Made by a program: the position numbers and the translations under genes
Assembly (NCBI GenBank): GCA_020161845.1
Contig: JAIUNK010000006.1
Coordinates: 1-64,000 of the forward strand
Length of the DNA stretch: 64,000 nt
Direction of reading: 5' to 3'
From: Actinomycetota bacterium
GTDB lineage: Bacteria; Actinomycetota; Actinomycetes; Actinomycetales; Dermatophilaceae
Notes under the pieces: model-generated
Database searches by the model: none
Seen by the model: only the letters and a program-made list of their open reading frames with translations
Told to the model about the DNA's origin: nothing
Part shown: one piece after another, positions 26,895-38,549 of the stretch
Position numbering within the stretch: position 1 is the first letter of the stretch
How the letters are laid out: the number at the start of each line of letters is the position of its first letter

Positions 26895-27524
26895 ATGTCC
26901 GACATCTCGACGCTGTTCTCGCAGTTGCCGATCGACCAGATCGCCGAGCAGGTCGGCGCGTCGCCCGAGGAGACCCGGGCGGCGGTCGGCGCGGTGCTGC
27001 CGGCGCTGCTCGGCGGCCTGCAGGCCAACGCGCAGGACCCGGCCGGCGCCGCGTCCCTGGCGCAGGCGCTCGGTCAGCACGACCCGGCGCTGGCGGAGCA
27101 GCCCAGCCTGGACCAGGTGGACACCGGCGACGGACACAAGATCGTGGGCCACATCTTCGGGGCGCAGCAGAACGAGGTCGTGAATCGCCTGGGCGGCCTC
27201 GGCTCGCTGAACCAGGGCCTGGTCGGCAAGCTGATGCCGATCCTGGCGCCGATCGTGCTCGCCTGGCTGGCCAAGCAGCTGCAGGGCCAGCTCGCCGGCG
27301 GCGCGGCCTCGGCCGATCCCGCCGAGAGCCAGCCGCAGGGCGCCCAGGGCGGCATCGGCGACATCCTCGGCCAGATCCTCACCGGCGCCCTCACCCAGGC
27401 CGCGGGCCAGGGCGGCGCTGGTCAGGCCGGCGCTGGTCAGGCTGGCGGCGGTCTGGGTGGCGGCCTGGGCGGTGGGGTCCTGGGCAGCATCCTGGGCGGA
27501 CTGCTCGGCGGCGGCCGACGCTGA
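26895..27524 (+). CDS. DUF937 family protein
   Basis: This encodes 209 residues; the ATG at 26895 follows GGAAGGGG. The N-terminal LPIDQIAEQVGASPEETRAAVGAVLPALLGGL is the DUF937 helix-turn-helix-like signature. GHKIVGHIFG and a hydrophobic helix (MPILAPIVLAWLAKQL) follow, and the end is a Gly/Ala/Gln-rich tail with GGGLGG repeats. Function is unknown; the family relates to bacterial YidB-like proteins. The position between dacB and the DUF2342 metalloprotease is not the arrangement I recall as usual, so it may be an insertion into this block. Confidence 0.9.
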   Translation: MSDISTLFSQLPIDQIAEQVGASPEETRAAVGAVLPALLGGLQANAQDPAGAASLAQALGQHDPALAEQPSLDQVDTGDGHKIVGHIFGAQQNEVVNRLGGLGSLNQGLVGKLMPILAPIVLAWLAKQLQGQLAGGAASADPAESQPQGAQGGIGDILGQILTGALTQAAGQGGAGQAGAGQAGGGLGGGLGGGVLGSILGGLLGGGRR

Positions 27525-27549
27525 GACGCGGCCTGAGAGGATGGCCGAC

Positions 27550-28665
27550 ATGAGCGAGATCGAGCGTGCCGCCGGATCGGACGTCGTCCCGCCGGATCCG
27601 CCGGATGCGCCGCCGGTGCGGATGGTCGACTGGTCGTTGGCCGCGCGCGGGGTGAAGGCCGTCACGCCGCCCGGGCCCAAGATCGGGGCCGATGAGGCGC
27701 ACGCCGTGGTGGCGGAGCTGCGAGAGGCCTCGCAGCGCGCGTACCAGCCGGTCGCCGACACCTCCGGCCTGCACACCGCGACCGGTCCCGAGCCGGCGCT
27801 GGTGGTCGACCGCCCCACCTGGGCGCAGATCAACATCACCAGTTTCGCGGCGCTGCTCGACCCGATCGTGGCCAAGCTCGCGCACCGTCCGGGCAAGCCG
27901 CTGCCGGGCCCGATCGCGCAGCGGATCGGGGGCGCCGCCACGGGCGGCGAGGTGGCCGCGCTGCTGGCGTTCATGTCGACGAAGGTGCTCGGCCAATACG
28001 ACCTGGCCTACGCCCCCGGCACCGCCCCCCGGCTGTTGCTGGTGGCGCCGAACGTCGTGCAGGTCGAGCGGGAGCTCGACCTGGTTCCGGCGGACTTCCG
28101 GCTCTGGGTCTGCCTGCACGAGGAGACCCACCGGGTGCAGTTCACCGCGGTGCCGTGGCTGCGCGAGCACATGCTGGGCCGCACCCGCCGGGTCGCGACC
28201 GACCTGGTGCCCGACGCCGACCAGCTGCTGGACCGGCTCAAGCTCGCCGCCCGCAACGCGCCCGAGGTGCTCCGCCCGGGCGGCACCGGGCTGCCGGAGC
28301 TCTTCCTCGACGCCGACCAGCGCGCCGAACTGGCCTCGATCGGTGCGGTGATGGCGCTCCTGGAGGGTCACGCCGACGTCGTCATGGACGAGGTCGGGCC
28401 CCAGGTCGTGCCCTCCGTGGCCGCGATCCGGGCGCGCTTCGACAAGCGCCGCCAGGGCATCTCCGGGCTGGACATCCTGATCCGCCGGCTGCTGGGGCTG
28501 GAGGCCAAGATGGCCCAATATCGCGACGGGGCCGCGTTCGTGCGCGCCGTCACCGCGCGGGTCGGCCGGGACGACTTCAACGCCGTCTGGACCTCCCCGC
28601 AGACCCTTCCGTCGGCCGCCGAGATCCAGGAGCCGGACCGCTGGATCGCGCGGGTGCACGGCTGA
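27550..28665 (+). CDS. zinc-dependent metalloprotease family protein (DUF2342)
   Basis: This encodes 371 residues with the zinc-binding helix WVCLHEETHRVQF (H190-E-x-x-H194) and a downstream LLEGHADVVMDEVG segment that supplies the third ligand. This matches the actinobacterial DUF2342 family, once linked in annotation to coenzyme F420 biosynthesis. It is cytoplasmic by sequence; the substrate is unknown. ATG 27550 is preferred over ATG 27541 because GAGAGG directly precedes 27541 and is well spaced for 27550. The stop overlaps the likely tilS start, so the two genes are coupled. Confidence 0.9.
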   Translation: MSEIERAAGSDVVPPDPPDAPPVRMVDWSLAARGVKAVTPPGPKIGADEAHAVVAELREASQRAYQPVADTSGLHTATGPEPALVVDRPTWAQINITSFAALLDPIVAKLAHRPGKPLPGPIAQRIGGAATGGEVAALLAFMSTKVLGQYDLAYAPGTAPRLLLVAPNVVQVERELDLVPADFRLWVCLHEETHRVQFTAVPWLREHMLGRTRRVATDLVPDADQLLDRLKLAARNAPEVLRPGGTGLPELFLDADQRAELASIGAVMALLEGHADVVMDEVGPQVVPSVAAIRARFDKRRQGISGLDILIRRLLGLEAKMAQYRDGAAFVRAVTARVGRDDFNAVWTSPQTLPSAAEIQEPDRWIARVHG

Positions 28666-29729
28666 CCGGGCCCGATCCGGCCGTCGCGGCGGTCCGCCAC
28701 GCCGTGCGGGAGCACCTGGCCGAGGTCCCGCCGGGCGCGTTGGTCCTGGTCGCCTGCTCGGGCGGCCCGGACTCCTTGGCGTTGCTCGCGGGCGCCGTCT
28801 TCGAGGCCCCGAAGGTGGCGGTGCGGGTCGGTGCCGTCGTGGTGGATCACGGGCTGCAGGCTGACTCCGCGCGGGTCGCGCAGGAGGCGGCCGCCGCCGC
28901 GCGGCGCCTGGGTGCGGACCCGGTCCTGGTGCGCCGGGCCGACGTGGGCCGCCCGGCAACGGCGGGCGAGGGCAGCGGTGGCCAGGCCGGGGCGGGTGGC
29001 GAGGCTGGAGCGGGCAGCGAGGCCGGGGCGGGCGGCGGGCCCGAAGCGGCGGCGCGGGCGGCCCGGTACGCCGTGCTGGGGCGCTGTGTCGAGGAGCTCA
29101 CGGCGTACGCGGTCTGGCTCGGCCACACCCGAGACGATCAGGCCGAACAGGTCCTGCTCGGGCTGGCGCGCGGGTCGGGCACCCGGAGCCTGGCGGGCAT
29201 GCCGCGCCGCCGTACGCCGTACGAGCGTCCGCTCCTGGCCCTGCCCCGCGCCACCACCCACGCCGCCTGCGCCGCCCAGGGGCTGACCCCGTGGCTGGAC
29301 CCGACGAACGAGGACCCGGCGCACCTGCGCAACCGGGTTCGGCGGGCGCTGCGCGATCTCGAGGCGGACCTCGGCCCCGGCCTGTCGGCCGCGCTGGCGC
29401 GCAGCGCCGACCTGGCCCGGGCCGACGCGGACGCGCTCGATGAGATGGCCGCAGCGGTCCGGCGCCAGCTCGGTCCGGCGCCGTGGCCGGTGGCCGCGCT
29501 CGCCGCGCCCGGGCTCGCCGTCCGGGGGCGGGTCTGGCGGCTGCTCGCCCGGGAGGCGGGCTGCCCAGAGGTCACCGCGGCCCACGTCCGCGCGCTGGAC
29601 GCGCTGGTCACGACCTGGCGGGGGCAGGGCCCGGCGCATCTGCCCGGCGGGCTCGTCGCGGTCCGGGACGGCGGGCTGGTCAGCTTCCACGCCGCCCGCT
29701 GCGGCCCCGCCGGGCCGGACGATGAGTGA
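28662..29729 (+). CDS. tilS: tRNA(Ile)-lysidine synthetase
   Basis: TilS converts cytidine 34 of tRNA-Ile(CAU) to lysidine, an essential step for reading AUA. The ATP-binding SGGPDS loop lies near residue 30. [28 protein letters not shown] and the [11 protein letters not shown] segment follow the family order. There is no in-frame ATG. By alignment with remembered homologues (M-x-G-P-x-PAVAAVR) the start is CTG at 28662, which overlaps the upstream TGA as CTGA; GTG at 28704 is the alternative and would remove 14 residues. A Gly-Ala-Glu repeat of about 25 residues ([20 protein letters not shown]) is inserted before the AARAARY helix. Confidence 0.93.
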   Translation: MTGPDPAVAAVRHAVREHLAEVPPGALVLVACSGGPDSLALLAGAVFEAPKVAVRVGAVVVDHGLQADSARVAQEAAAAARRLGADPVLVRRADVGRPATAGEGSGGQAGAGGEAGAGSEAGAGGGPEAAARAARYAVLGRCVEELTAYAVWLGHTRDDQAEQVLLGLARGSGTRSLAGMPRRRTPYERPLLALPRATTHAACAAQGLTPWLDPTNEDPAHLRNRVRRALRDLEADLGPGLSAALARSADLARADADALDEMAAAVRRQLGPAPWPVAALAAPGLAVRGRVWRLLAREAGCPEVTAAHVRALDALVTTWRGQGPAHLPGGLVAVRDGGLVSFHAARCGPAGPDDE

Positions 29730-30291
29730 GAATGGGGCCGTGGACGCCGAACACATGGGTTCCGACCTGGAAAAAGTCCTGTTGACCGAGGACCAGATCC
29801 GGGCCCGGCTCGACGAGCTCGCTGCGCGGATCTGGGCCGACTACCAGGGCAAGGACCTGATCCTGGTCGGGGTCCTCAAGGGCGCGGTGATGATCATGGC
29901 CGACCTCATGCGGGCGATGCCGGGCACCGTGCCGATGGACTGGATGGCGGTGAGTTCCTACGGCTCGGGCACCAAATCCAGCGGCGTCGTGCGGATCCTG
30001 AAGGATCTCGACACCGATGTCAGCGACAAGCACGTGCTGATCGTGGAGGACATCGTCGATTCGGGGCTGACGCTGTCCTGGATCCAGGCGAACCTGGCCT
30101 CGAGGCAGGCCGCGTCGGTGGAGATCTGCACGTTGCTGCGTAAGCCGGACGCGGCGAAGGTGGATGTTCCGGTGAAATACGTGGGCTTCGACATCCCGAA
30201 CGAGTTCGTCGTCGGCTACGGCCTGGACTTCGCCGAGCGCTATCGCAACCTGCGTTGCGTGGGCACCTTGGCTCCGCACGTCTACGCCTGA
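29722..30291 (+). CDS. hpt: hypoxanthine phosphoribosyltransferase
   Basis: This encodes 189 residues. It salvages hypoxanthine and guanine to IMP/GMP with PRPP. The PRPP-binding loop [14 protein letters not shown] and the [14 protein letters not shown] strand and flexible-loop segment [11 protein letters not shown] are typical. The ATG at 29722 overlaps tilS by 8 nt. GTG 29740 is a reasonable alternative, because many actinobacterial Hpt proteins begin with a V/M-D-A-x-x-M-G sequence like VDAEHMG here. The tilS-hpt-ftsH order is widely conserved, but here a P-type ATPase gene is placed between hpt and ftsH. Confidence 0.95.
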   Translation: MSENGAVDAEHMGSDLEKVLLTEDQIRARLDELAARIWADYQGKDLILVGVLKGAVMIMADLMRAMPGTVPMDWMAVSSYGSGTKSSGVVRILKDLDTDVSDKHVLIVEDIVDSGLTLSWIQANLASRQAASVEICTLLRKPDAAKVDVPVKYVGFDIPNEFVVGYGLDFAERYRNLRCVGTLAPHVYA

Positions 30292-30402
30292 CGGGAACCC
30301 CGCAGCCGCGCCGCTCGTGATACCTGCGGCGAACGGCTACAGCCGCCGTGGGCACGGCCGATGGCCAAGCCAGAAGGCGAGTGGACTCGGGGGAGGAGCA
30401 CG

Positions 30403-32883
30403 GTGACCGAAGCGCTGCCGACAACGGCCGATCAGGCGGTCGACGTCGCCCTGGCGGCGGGGGGGCTGAGCGCCGCGCAGGTGGCGCAGCGCGTCGCCGC
30501 GGGCCAGGTCAACGACCTGCCGCCACGATCGGGGCGCACGGTCGGCCAGATCGTCCGGGCCAACGTGTTCACCCGCATCAACGCGATCCTGGCCGTGCTG
30601 TTCGCGCTCGTGGCGGTCACCGGATCTTTCAAGAACGGCCTGTTCGGGCTACTCATCATCATCAACAGCGGGATCGGGATCGTCCAGGAGGTCCGCGCCA
30701 AGCGCACCCTGGACGCGCTCGCGATCGTCGGCGAGGCGCACCCGCTGGTGCGTCGCGACGGCCAGAGCAGCCGCCTGGACCGTCGCGCCATCGTCGTCGA
30801 CGACGTCATCGAGCTGCGTCCCGGGGACCAGATCGTCGTCGACGGGGACGTCATCGAGGCCGAGCACCTGCAGGTCGACGAGTCGCTGCTGACCGGCGAG
30901 AGCGACCCGGTCGAGAAGCCGCCGGGGCAGCCGGTGCTCTCCGGCAGCTTCGTCGTCTCGGGGTCCGGCGCCTATCGGGCCACCCGGGTGGGCGCCGACG
31001 CCTATGCCGCCCAGCTGGCCGCCGAGGCCAGCCGCTACACGCTGATGAACTCCGAGCTGCGCAGCGGCGTCGACAAGATCCTCAAATGGGTCACCTATCT
31101 GCTGCTGCCGGTCGGGGCGCTCACGGTGTGGGTGCAGCTGAACCTGCTCAGCAGCGGCGGCAACCAGGTGCTGCTGGGGCTGGTCGGCGCGCTGGTGCCG
31201 ATGGTGCCCGAGGGCCTGGTGCTGCTCATGTCGATGGCGTTCGCCGTCGGCGTGGTGCGGCTGGGCAAACACGGCGCGCTGGTGCAGGAACTGCCGGCCA
31301 TCGAGGGCCTGGCCCGGGTGGACACCGTCTGCGTCGACAAGACCGGCACGCTCACCGAGGGCGGGATGGCCTTCGACCGGATCGTGCCCCTCGAGGCGGC
31401 GTACGACGAATCCGCCGCTCGCGAACTCGCCGCCCAACTGGCCGCGACCGACCCGCACCCGAACGCGACGATGGCGACCCTCGCGGCGGCGGTCGGGCCC
31501 CCGGCGCAGCCCTGGCCGGTGGCCGCGACGGCGCCGTTCACCTCGGCGACCAAATGGTCCGGGGCCACCTTCGAGGCTCCCCCCGGGGCGCCGCGCACCC
31601 TGGTCATCGGCGCTCCGGACGTGCTGGCGGCGCCGGGCAGCCCGGCCGCGGAACAGGCGGAGAAGATCGGCGCGCAGGGGCTGCGGGTCGTGCTGCTGGG
31701 CAGCGCGGCGGGCAGCGTCGCCGATCCCGACACGCTCGGCGCGGTGACCCCGGTGGCGTTGATCGTCCTGGCCCAGAAGGTCCGCGGGGACGCCGCGGCG
31801 ACCGTGGCCTATTTCGCGGACCAGGGCGTGGCGCTCAAGGTCATCTCGGGCGACAATGCCACCTCGGTGGCCGCCGTGGCGCGCGCCGTCGGCATCGGCG
31901 CGGGCCCGGGGCCGGTGGGCTCGGCATCGGGCTCGGGTCCGGGGGGATCGGGCTCGGGAGCGGGTACGTCGGAGCCGGTGGAGGCCGACGCCGTCGACGC
32001 CCGCACCCTCCCGGAGGACCCGGCGGCCCTGGCCGATGTCCTACAGCGGTCCAGCGTCTTCGGGCGGGTCACCCCGCAGCAGAAGCGCGCGATGGTCGGG
32101 GCGCTGCAGTCGCGCGGGCACGTGGTGGCGATGACCGGCGACGGAGTCAACGACGTGCTGGCCCTCAAGGACTCCGACGTCGGGGTCGCGATGGGCTCGG
32201 GGTCCGAGGCCAGTCGGTCGGCGGCCCAGATCGTGCTGCTCGGCGACTCCTTCGCGACATTGCCCAGGGTGGTCGCCGAGGGCCGCCGGGTGATCGGCAA
32301 CATCGAGCGGGTCGCCGTGCTGTTCCTGACCAAGACCTTCTACTCGGTCGTGCTGGCGCTGCTGGTCGGGCTGGCGCAGATGCCGTTCCCGTTCGTGCCG
32401 CTGCACGTGACGATCACGGCCTGGTTCACGATCGGGATCCCGGCCTTCTTCCTGTCGCTGGCCCCGAACGGCGAACGAGCCCGGCCGGGATTCGCCCGCC
32501 GGGCGCTCGCCCGGGCGGCCCCGGCGGGTGTGGTCATCGGCGTCCTGACGTTCGCCACGTGCGTCTACCTGCGGGCGGAGTCGGAGGGGGCGAGCGCGGC
32601 GCAGATCAGTACGGCGGCGCTGGTGGTCGTCATCGGCATCGCCATGTGGGTGCTCATCGCCGTGGCCCGGCCCGATGTGCTGTGGAAGTGGGCGCTGATC
32701 CTCGGCGGCGCCGCGGCGTACGTGGTGATGTTCACGGTCCGGCCGCTGGCCGAGTTCTTCATGCTCGACATCGGCAGCGCCTCGGCGATGACGGTGGCCA
32801 GCGGCGCGGTGGCCCTCGGCATCGTGCTGTGCGAACTCGGTTGGCGGCTGACCGGCCAACCCGGAACACTTCGGCGCAGCTGA
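30403..32883 (+). CDS. CtpE-like P-type ATPase
   Basis: This encodes 826 residues from the GTG at 30403, chosen because GGGAGGAG lies 5 nt upstream; an ATG at 30361 would add 14 residues without a binding site. It has TGES, VPEGL in membrane helix 4, DKTGTLT, ISGDN and [21 protein letters not shown]. The shortened nucleotide domain and [16 protein letters not shown] resemble mycobacterial CtpE, a calcium-related pump. A Gly/Ser-rich loop ([16 protein letters not shown]) is inserted after the ISGDN region. It sits between hpt and ftsH, splitting a normally compact block. Cation specificity is not proven by the sequence. Confidence 0.9.
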   Translation: MTEALPTTADQAVDVALAAGGLSAAQVAQRVAAGQVNDLPPRSGRTVGQIVRANVFTRINAILAVLFALVAVTGSFKNGLFGLLIIINSGIGIVQEVRAKRTLDALAIVGEAHPLVRRDGQSSRLDRRAIVVDDVIELRPGDQIVVDGDVIEAEHLQVDESLLTGESDPVEKPPGQPVLSGSFVVSGSGAYRATRVGADAYAAQLAAEASRYTLMNSELRSGVDKILKWVTYLLLPVGALTVWVQLNLLSSGGNQVLLGLVGALVPMVPEGLVLLMSMAFAVGVVRLGKHGALVQELPAIEGLARVDTVCVDKTGTLTEGGMAFDRIVPLEAAYDESAARELAAQLAATDPHPNATMATLAAAVGPPAQPWPVAATAPFTSATKWSGATFEAPPGAPRTLVIGAPDVLAAPGSPAAEQAEKIGAQGLRVVLLGSAAGSVADPDTLGAVTPVALIVLAQKVRGDAAATVAYFADQGVALKVISGDNATSVAAVARAVGIGAGPGPVGSASGSGPGGSGSGAGTSEPVEADAVDARTLPEDPAALADVLQRSSVFGRVTPQQKRAMVGALQSRGHVVAMTGDGVNDVLALKDSDVGVAMGSGSEASRSAAQIVLLGDSFATLPRVVAEGRRVIGNIERVAVLFLTKTFYSVVLALLVGLAQMPFPFVPLHVTITAWFTIGIPAFFLSLAPNGERARPGFARRALARAAPAGVVIGVLTFATCVYLRAESEGASAAQISTAALVVVIGIAMWVLIAVARPDVLWKWALILGGAAAYVVMFTVRPLAEFFMLDIGSASAMTVASGAVALGIVLCELGWRLTGQPGTLRRS

Positions 32884-33005
32884 CCGTTGCCCAACCTGAT
32901 GAGGGGTGACGCGCCCGCCGGTGTACCGTCGAGGGGGCCGAGTCAGACGCTGTCACCCCGGCCGTACGTCCCCTCGAGCAGGAGGTCCGGGGCGAGTTCC
33001 CGCTG

Positions 33006-35016
<2,011 letters not shown>

Positions 35017-35024
<8 letters not shown>

Positions 35025-35670
35025 CCCCGGCCCGCGGGCCGGCGCCCCGGCCGGCTCTGACGCGACGGCCGGGTTCGACGCGGCGGCCGGCCTCGCGGCC
35101 GGCGTCGATCTCCCCCGGGCCGAGGCCGCGGTGCGCGAGCTGCTGCTGGCGTTGGGGGAGGACCCCGAGAGGGACGGGTTGCGGGACACCCCGGCGCGGG
35201 TGGCCCGGGCGTACGGCGAGCTGTTCGCCGGCCTGCGCGAAGACCCCGCGACGATCCTGCACCGCAGGTTCGACATCGACCACGACGAACTGATCCTGCT
35301 GCGCGACATCGAGGTCTTCAGCCTCTGCGAGCACCACCTGCTGCCGTTCCACGGGCGGGCCCACGTGGGCTACATCCCGGCCAAGAACGGGCAGGTCACC
35401 GGCCTGAGCAAGCTGGCGCGGTTGGTCGACTGCTATGCCCGGCGACCGCAGGTCCAGGAGCGGCTGACGACGCAGATCGCCGACGCGCTGGTGGGCCAGC
35501 TGGGGGCGCAGGGCGTGATCGTCGTCGTCGAGGCCGAGCACCTGTGCATGTCGATGCGGGGGGTGAAGAAGCCCGGCTCCCGAACGACCACGTCGGCGGT
35601 GCGCGGCGTGCTGCGCCGCCCGGCGACGCGGGCCGAGGCGATGAGCCTGATCCGCGCCGGAGGGGGCTGA
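35017..35670 (+). CDS. folE: GTP cyclohydrolase I
   Basis: This encodes 217 residues from a GTG at 35017, inside the end of ftsH, with GGGGGACAGG 5 nt upstream. FolE makes dihydroneopterin triphosphate from GTP, the first step of folate synthesis. Zinc ligands are C104 (FSLCEHH) with the following histidines and a later cysteine ([11 protein letters not shown]). [10 protein letters not shown] and the [13 protein letters not shown] segment are normal. The first 30 residues are an Ala/Gly-rich extension that may be partly spurious if translation starts later. It is followed 2 nt later by folP. Confidence 0.97.
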
Positions 35671-35672
35671 GC

Positions 35673-36575
35673 GTGCCGGCCACCGCCGCCCTGGATCCCC
35701 TCGCCCCCGCCGCTGCGGGTGGTGGCCGCGCGCGCACTCGCGTCATGGGCATCGTCAACGTCACCCCCGACAGCTTCAGCGACGGTGGCCGCTATCTGGC
35801 GGCCGACGCCGCGGTCGCGCACGGTCGGACCCTGCTGGCCCAGGGGGCGGACCTGCTCGACATCGGCGGGGAGTCGACCCGGCCGGGGGCGCAGCGGCCG
35901 GATGAGGCCGAGGAGCTGCGCCGGGTGATCCCGGTGATCCGGGCGCTGGCTCAGGCGGGCGCCGTCGTCTCGGTCGACACGATGCGCGCTCAGGTCGCCG
36001 CTGAGGCGCTGGCGGCCGGCGCGCGGATCGTCAACGACGTGAGCGGCGGCCTGGCCGATCCGGAGATCCTGCAAGTCGCCGCGGGGCGCCCGGACACGAC
36101 GTACGTCGTCATGCATTGGCGCGCGCACGGCGCGGTGATGAACGACTACGCGGCGTACGACGACGTGGTGGCGGACGTGTGCGCGGAACTCGCCGCCCGC
36201 GTCGCCGCGGCGCGGCAGGCGGGCATCGCCCCGGACCGGCTCGTGCTCGACCCGGGGCTGGGGTTCAGCAAGGAGGCCGAGCACAACTGGGCTCTGCTGG
36301 CCGCGCTGCCGCGGCTGGCGGAGTTGGGGCACCCGTTGCTGATCGGGGCCTCCCGCAAGCGGTTCCTGGGGGCGCTGTTGGCGGGCCCGGACGGTACGCC
36401 GGCAGACCCGGCGGCCCGGGATGCCGCCACGGCGGCCGTGTCCGCGCTGGTGGCCAGCCAGGGGGTGTGGGCCGTCCGGGTGCACGACGTCGCGGCATCG
36501 GTGGCCGCGGTCGCCGTGGCGGCGGCGCTGACCGACGCCGCCGGCCGGGCCGGATCGAACGGAGTGGCACGATGA
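35673..36575 (+). CDS. folP: dihydropteroate synthase
   Basis: FolP (300 residues) joins para-aminobenzoate to hydroxymethyl-dihydropterin pyrophosphate; it is the target of sulfonamides. The signatures VMGIVNVTPDSFSDGGRY, DIGGESTRPGA, NDVSGG, LDPGLGFSKEAEHNW and GASRKRF occur in order. The start is GTG at 35673, with GGAGGGGG upstream and only 2 nt from the folE stop. It overlaps folBK as ATGA. An Ala-rich N-terminal stretch of about 20 residues precedes the core. Length is slightly above average. Confidence 0.97.
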   Translation: MPATAALDPLAPAAAGGGRARTRVMGIVNVTPDSFSDGGRYLAADAAVAHGRTLLAQGADLLDIGGESTRPGAQRPDEAEELRRVIPVIRALAQAGAVVSVDTMRAQVAAEALAAGARIVNDVSGGLADPEILQVAAGRPDTTYVVMHWRAHGAVMNDYAAYDDVVADVCAELAARVAAARQAGIAPDRLVLDPGLGFSKEAEHNWALLAALPRLAELGHPLLIGASRKRFLGALLAGPDGTPADPAARDAATAAVSALVASQGVWAVRVHDVAASVAAVAVAAALTDAAGRAGSNGVAR

Positions 36576-37513
36576 CCGATCGGATCAGTCTGCGCGGGCT
36601 CACCCTGGAGGCCTGTCACGGGGTGCTACCCCCCGAACGGATCAACCCACAGCCGTTCGTCGTGGACATCGACCTGGAACTCGACCTGTCCTGGGCGGGT
36701 GCCTCGGATGATCTGTCAGACACGATCAGTTACGCCGACCTCGCGGACCGGGCGGCCGCGGTGATCCAGGGTCCCAGCGTGGACCTCATCGAGTCGCTCG
36801 CCGACCGGATCGCCGGCGAATGCCTGCTGGACCCGCTGGTGGAGGCGGCCACCGTGACGGTGCACAAGCCCCAGGCGCCGATCGGCCTGCCGGTCACGGA
36901 TGTCGCGGTCAGCCGATCGGTCACGCGGGTGGCCCGGGCGGTGATCGGGCTCGGGGCGAACCTCGACGCGCCGGCGACCCGCCTCGCCGACGCCGTCCGC
37001 CGACTCGCGGCGCTGGACGGCATCACGGCCCTGGCCCTGTCTCCGATGGTCGTGACGGAACCGGTCGGCGGCCCGGAGCAGCCGGCGTATCACAATGCCG
37101 TGCTGATCGTGAACACCCGGCTCACCCCGCGCAATCTGCTGGTGGCCCTGCGCGATGTGGAGGCGGTGCACGCCCGCACCCGCGAGGTCCGCTGGGGTCC
37201 ACGCACGCTCGATCTCGACCTGATCTGCTATTCGGACCCCTCCTGCGGGGAGGCCCGCAGCAACGATCCGGAGCTGACGTTGCCCCACCCGCGGGCGCAC
37301 GAGCGGGCCTTCGTGCTGGTTCCGTGGCAACTGGCGGATCCCTACGACGCCTCCGCGGCAGCCATGTGGACGGACTTGTGGGCCTCCTCGGAGCACACCG
37401 AGGGGGCCGCGCCGGAGTCGCTGACCCGCGACGTCGCGACGCGATTCGGGGTGCGGGCGGGGCCCGAATGGCCGACGTGGATGGCGGAGACCGCGCTGGT
37501 GCGCACGTGGTGA
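36572..37513 (+). CDS. folBK: fused dihydroneopterin aldolase / HPPK (FolB-FolK)
   Basis: One frame of 313 residues encodes two folate enzymes. Residues 1-118 are FolB (ISLRGLTLEACHGVLPPER, later ADLADRAAAVI and VTVHKPQAPIG). From about 122 FolK begins, with VIGLGANL, the metal site GPRTLDLDLICY, and LPHPRAHERAFVLVPW. FolB makes 6-hydroxymethyl-dihydropterin and FolK pyrophosphorylates it for FolP, so the fusion joins successive steps. No frameshift is seen at the junction. Separate folB and folK genes are the more common actinobacterial form. It overlaps folP (ATGA) and DUF3180 (GTGA). Confidence 0.95.
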   Translation: MTDRISLRGLTLEACHGVLPPERINPQPFVVDIDLELDLSWAGASDDLSDTISYADLADRAAAVIQGPSVDLIESLADRIAGECLLDPLVEAATVTVHKPQAPIGLPVTDVAVSRSVTRVARAVIGLGANLDAPATRLADAVRRLAALDGITALALSPMVVTEPVGGPEQPAYHNAVLIVNTRLTPRNLLVALRDVEAVHARTREVRWGPRTLDLDLICYSDPSCGEARSNDPELTLPHPRAHERAFVLVPWQLADPYDASAAAMWTDLWASSEHTEGAAPESLTRDVATRFGVRAGPEWPTWMAETALVRTW

Positions 37514-38067
37514 ATCGCGCACCCGACCGGACCCCACGGCGCGACGACGGGGGTCTGCGTCCGGCCACCATCGGCTGGGCCTTCGCTCTGGCCCTCAGTG
37601 TGGGTTATCTCATTCAGCGGCTGCTCAACGACCACATCGGGCGGATGCCGTTCCCGGGTTGGTATGGCGCGGTCCTGCCGGTGCTGCTGTGCGTGCTGAT
37701 CGTCATCGCTGGGCTGCCGATCCGCCGCTGGCGCGCCGGTCGGTTGCGGCGCCGCCTGGACCCGTTGCGGGCGTTCCGGACGCTGCTGCTCGCGCGGGCG
37801 GCGGCGCTGGCCGGGGGGCTGGTCGCCGGCTGGTATCTCGCGCAGGCGTTGGTGCTCGTCCCGGATGCCGAATCGGCGGTCGTGCTGCGGGGCATCCAGT
37901 GGTGCCTGGCCTACGTGGCGGCCGGGTTGTCGATGATCGGCTGCGGTCTGCTGGTGCAGAGCTGGTGCCGCCTGGACCCCCCGGACGATTCCCACAAGTC
38001 CTACGAGCGCTACGACGCCGACGATGGCGACGCGCCGTATGACGACGGTCCCTACGAGCCACGCTAA
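37510..38067 (+). CDS. DUF3180 membrane protein
   Basis: This 185-residue protein has four predicted membrane helices (about 22-38, 56-71, 98-116, 131-150). It has a conserved-looking LRPATIGWAFALALSVGYLI start and a charged, Asp/Tyr-rich cytoplasmic tail (YERYDADDGDAPYDDGPYE). The GTG at 37510 overlaps the folBK stop as GTGA. DUF3180 proteins regularly close the actinobacterial fol operon; their role is unknown. A hairpin just downstream at 38071 probably ends the operon. Confidence 0.9.
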   Translation: MNRAPDRTPRRDDGGLRPATIGWAFALALSVGYLIQRLLNDHIGRMPFPGWYGAVLPVLLCVLIVIAGLPIRRWRAGRLRRRLDPLRAFRTLLLARAAALAGGLVAGWYLAQALVLVPDAESAVVLRGIQWCLAYVAAGLSMIGCGLLVQSWCRLDPPDDSHKSYERYDADDGDAPYDDGPYEPR

Positions 38068-38070
38068 TTC

Positions 38071-38099
38071 GCCGCCACGCCTCTGGTGGGGGTGGCGGC
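38071..38099 (+). terminator. hairpin terminator after the fol operon
   Basis: GCCGCCAC (38071-38078) and GTGGCGGC (38092-38099) form an 8-bp perfect stem with a 13-nt loop, starting 3 nt after the DUF3180 stop. There is no T-run. Its position at the end of a compact operon supports a terminator or mRNA 3'-end protection role. Confidence 0.6.
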
Positions 38100-38327
38100 C
38101 ATCGGTGCCGGGGGCGAACGGTGTGGCGCACACGCTTTTCTCGCGGAATCCGTGGCCGGCCCGTCGGGAATGTCGCTGCGCGAGTAGGCTCGGTGTCTGG
38201 CCCGCAGTGCCCCGCGCCTGCCCCCGCAGTTGCGCGGCAGGTGGCTTCAGTTGCCTCGCAGGTGCGCGAAGTTGCCCGAGTGGAACGGTGGCGGGCGCTA
38301 TTGCTGGAACGCAGGAGGAGGAAAGCC

Positions 38328-38549
38328 GTGGACTCGGTCTGGCCGGTGGTGTTGGCGATCGTGCCGTCAATAGGTGTGGGTTTCCTCCTCTACAAGGTGT
38401 TGAAGGCGATCCTCGAGGGTGACCGAAATGAACGGCTCGCGCACGCCCGCTGGGAGGCGAGCCAATCGACTAATGCGGCGCCTGCGACGGGGTGGGCAGC
38501 GGCCGACGACGCCGACGTTGGTGCGGGGCCGGGCCACGCGCCGAGATAA
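38328..38549 (+). CDS. small single-pass membrane protein, 73 aa
   Basis: A GTG at 38328 with a very strong AGGAGGAGG site opens a 73-residue protein. One membrane helix (VWPVVLAIVPSIGVGFLLYKVL) is followed by a basic/acidic cytoplasmic segment with DRNERLAHARWEAS and an Ala/Asp tail. From memory, similar short proteins (helix plus D-R-x-E-R-x-A) occur in many actinobacteria, also near lsr2, without known function. It is monocistronic, lying between the fol operon and lsr2. A longer upstream frame without a binding site is less likely to be used. Confidence 0.7.
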   Translation: MDSVWPVVLAIVPSIGVGFLLYKVLKAILEGDRNERLAHARWEASQSTNAAPATGWAAADDADVGAGPGHAPR

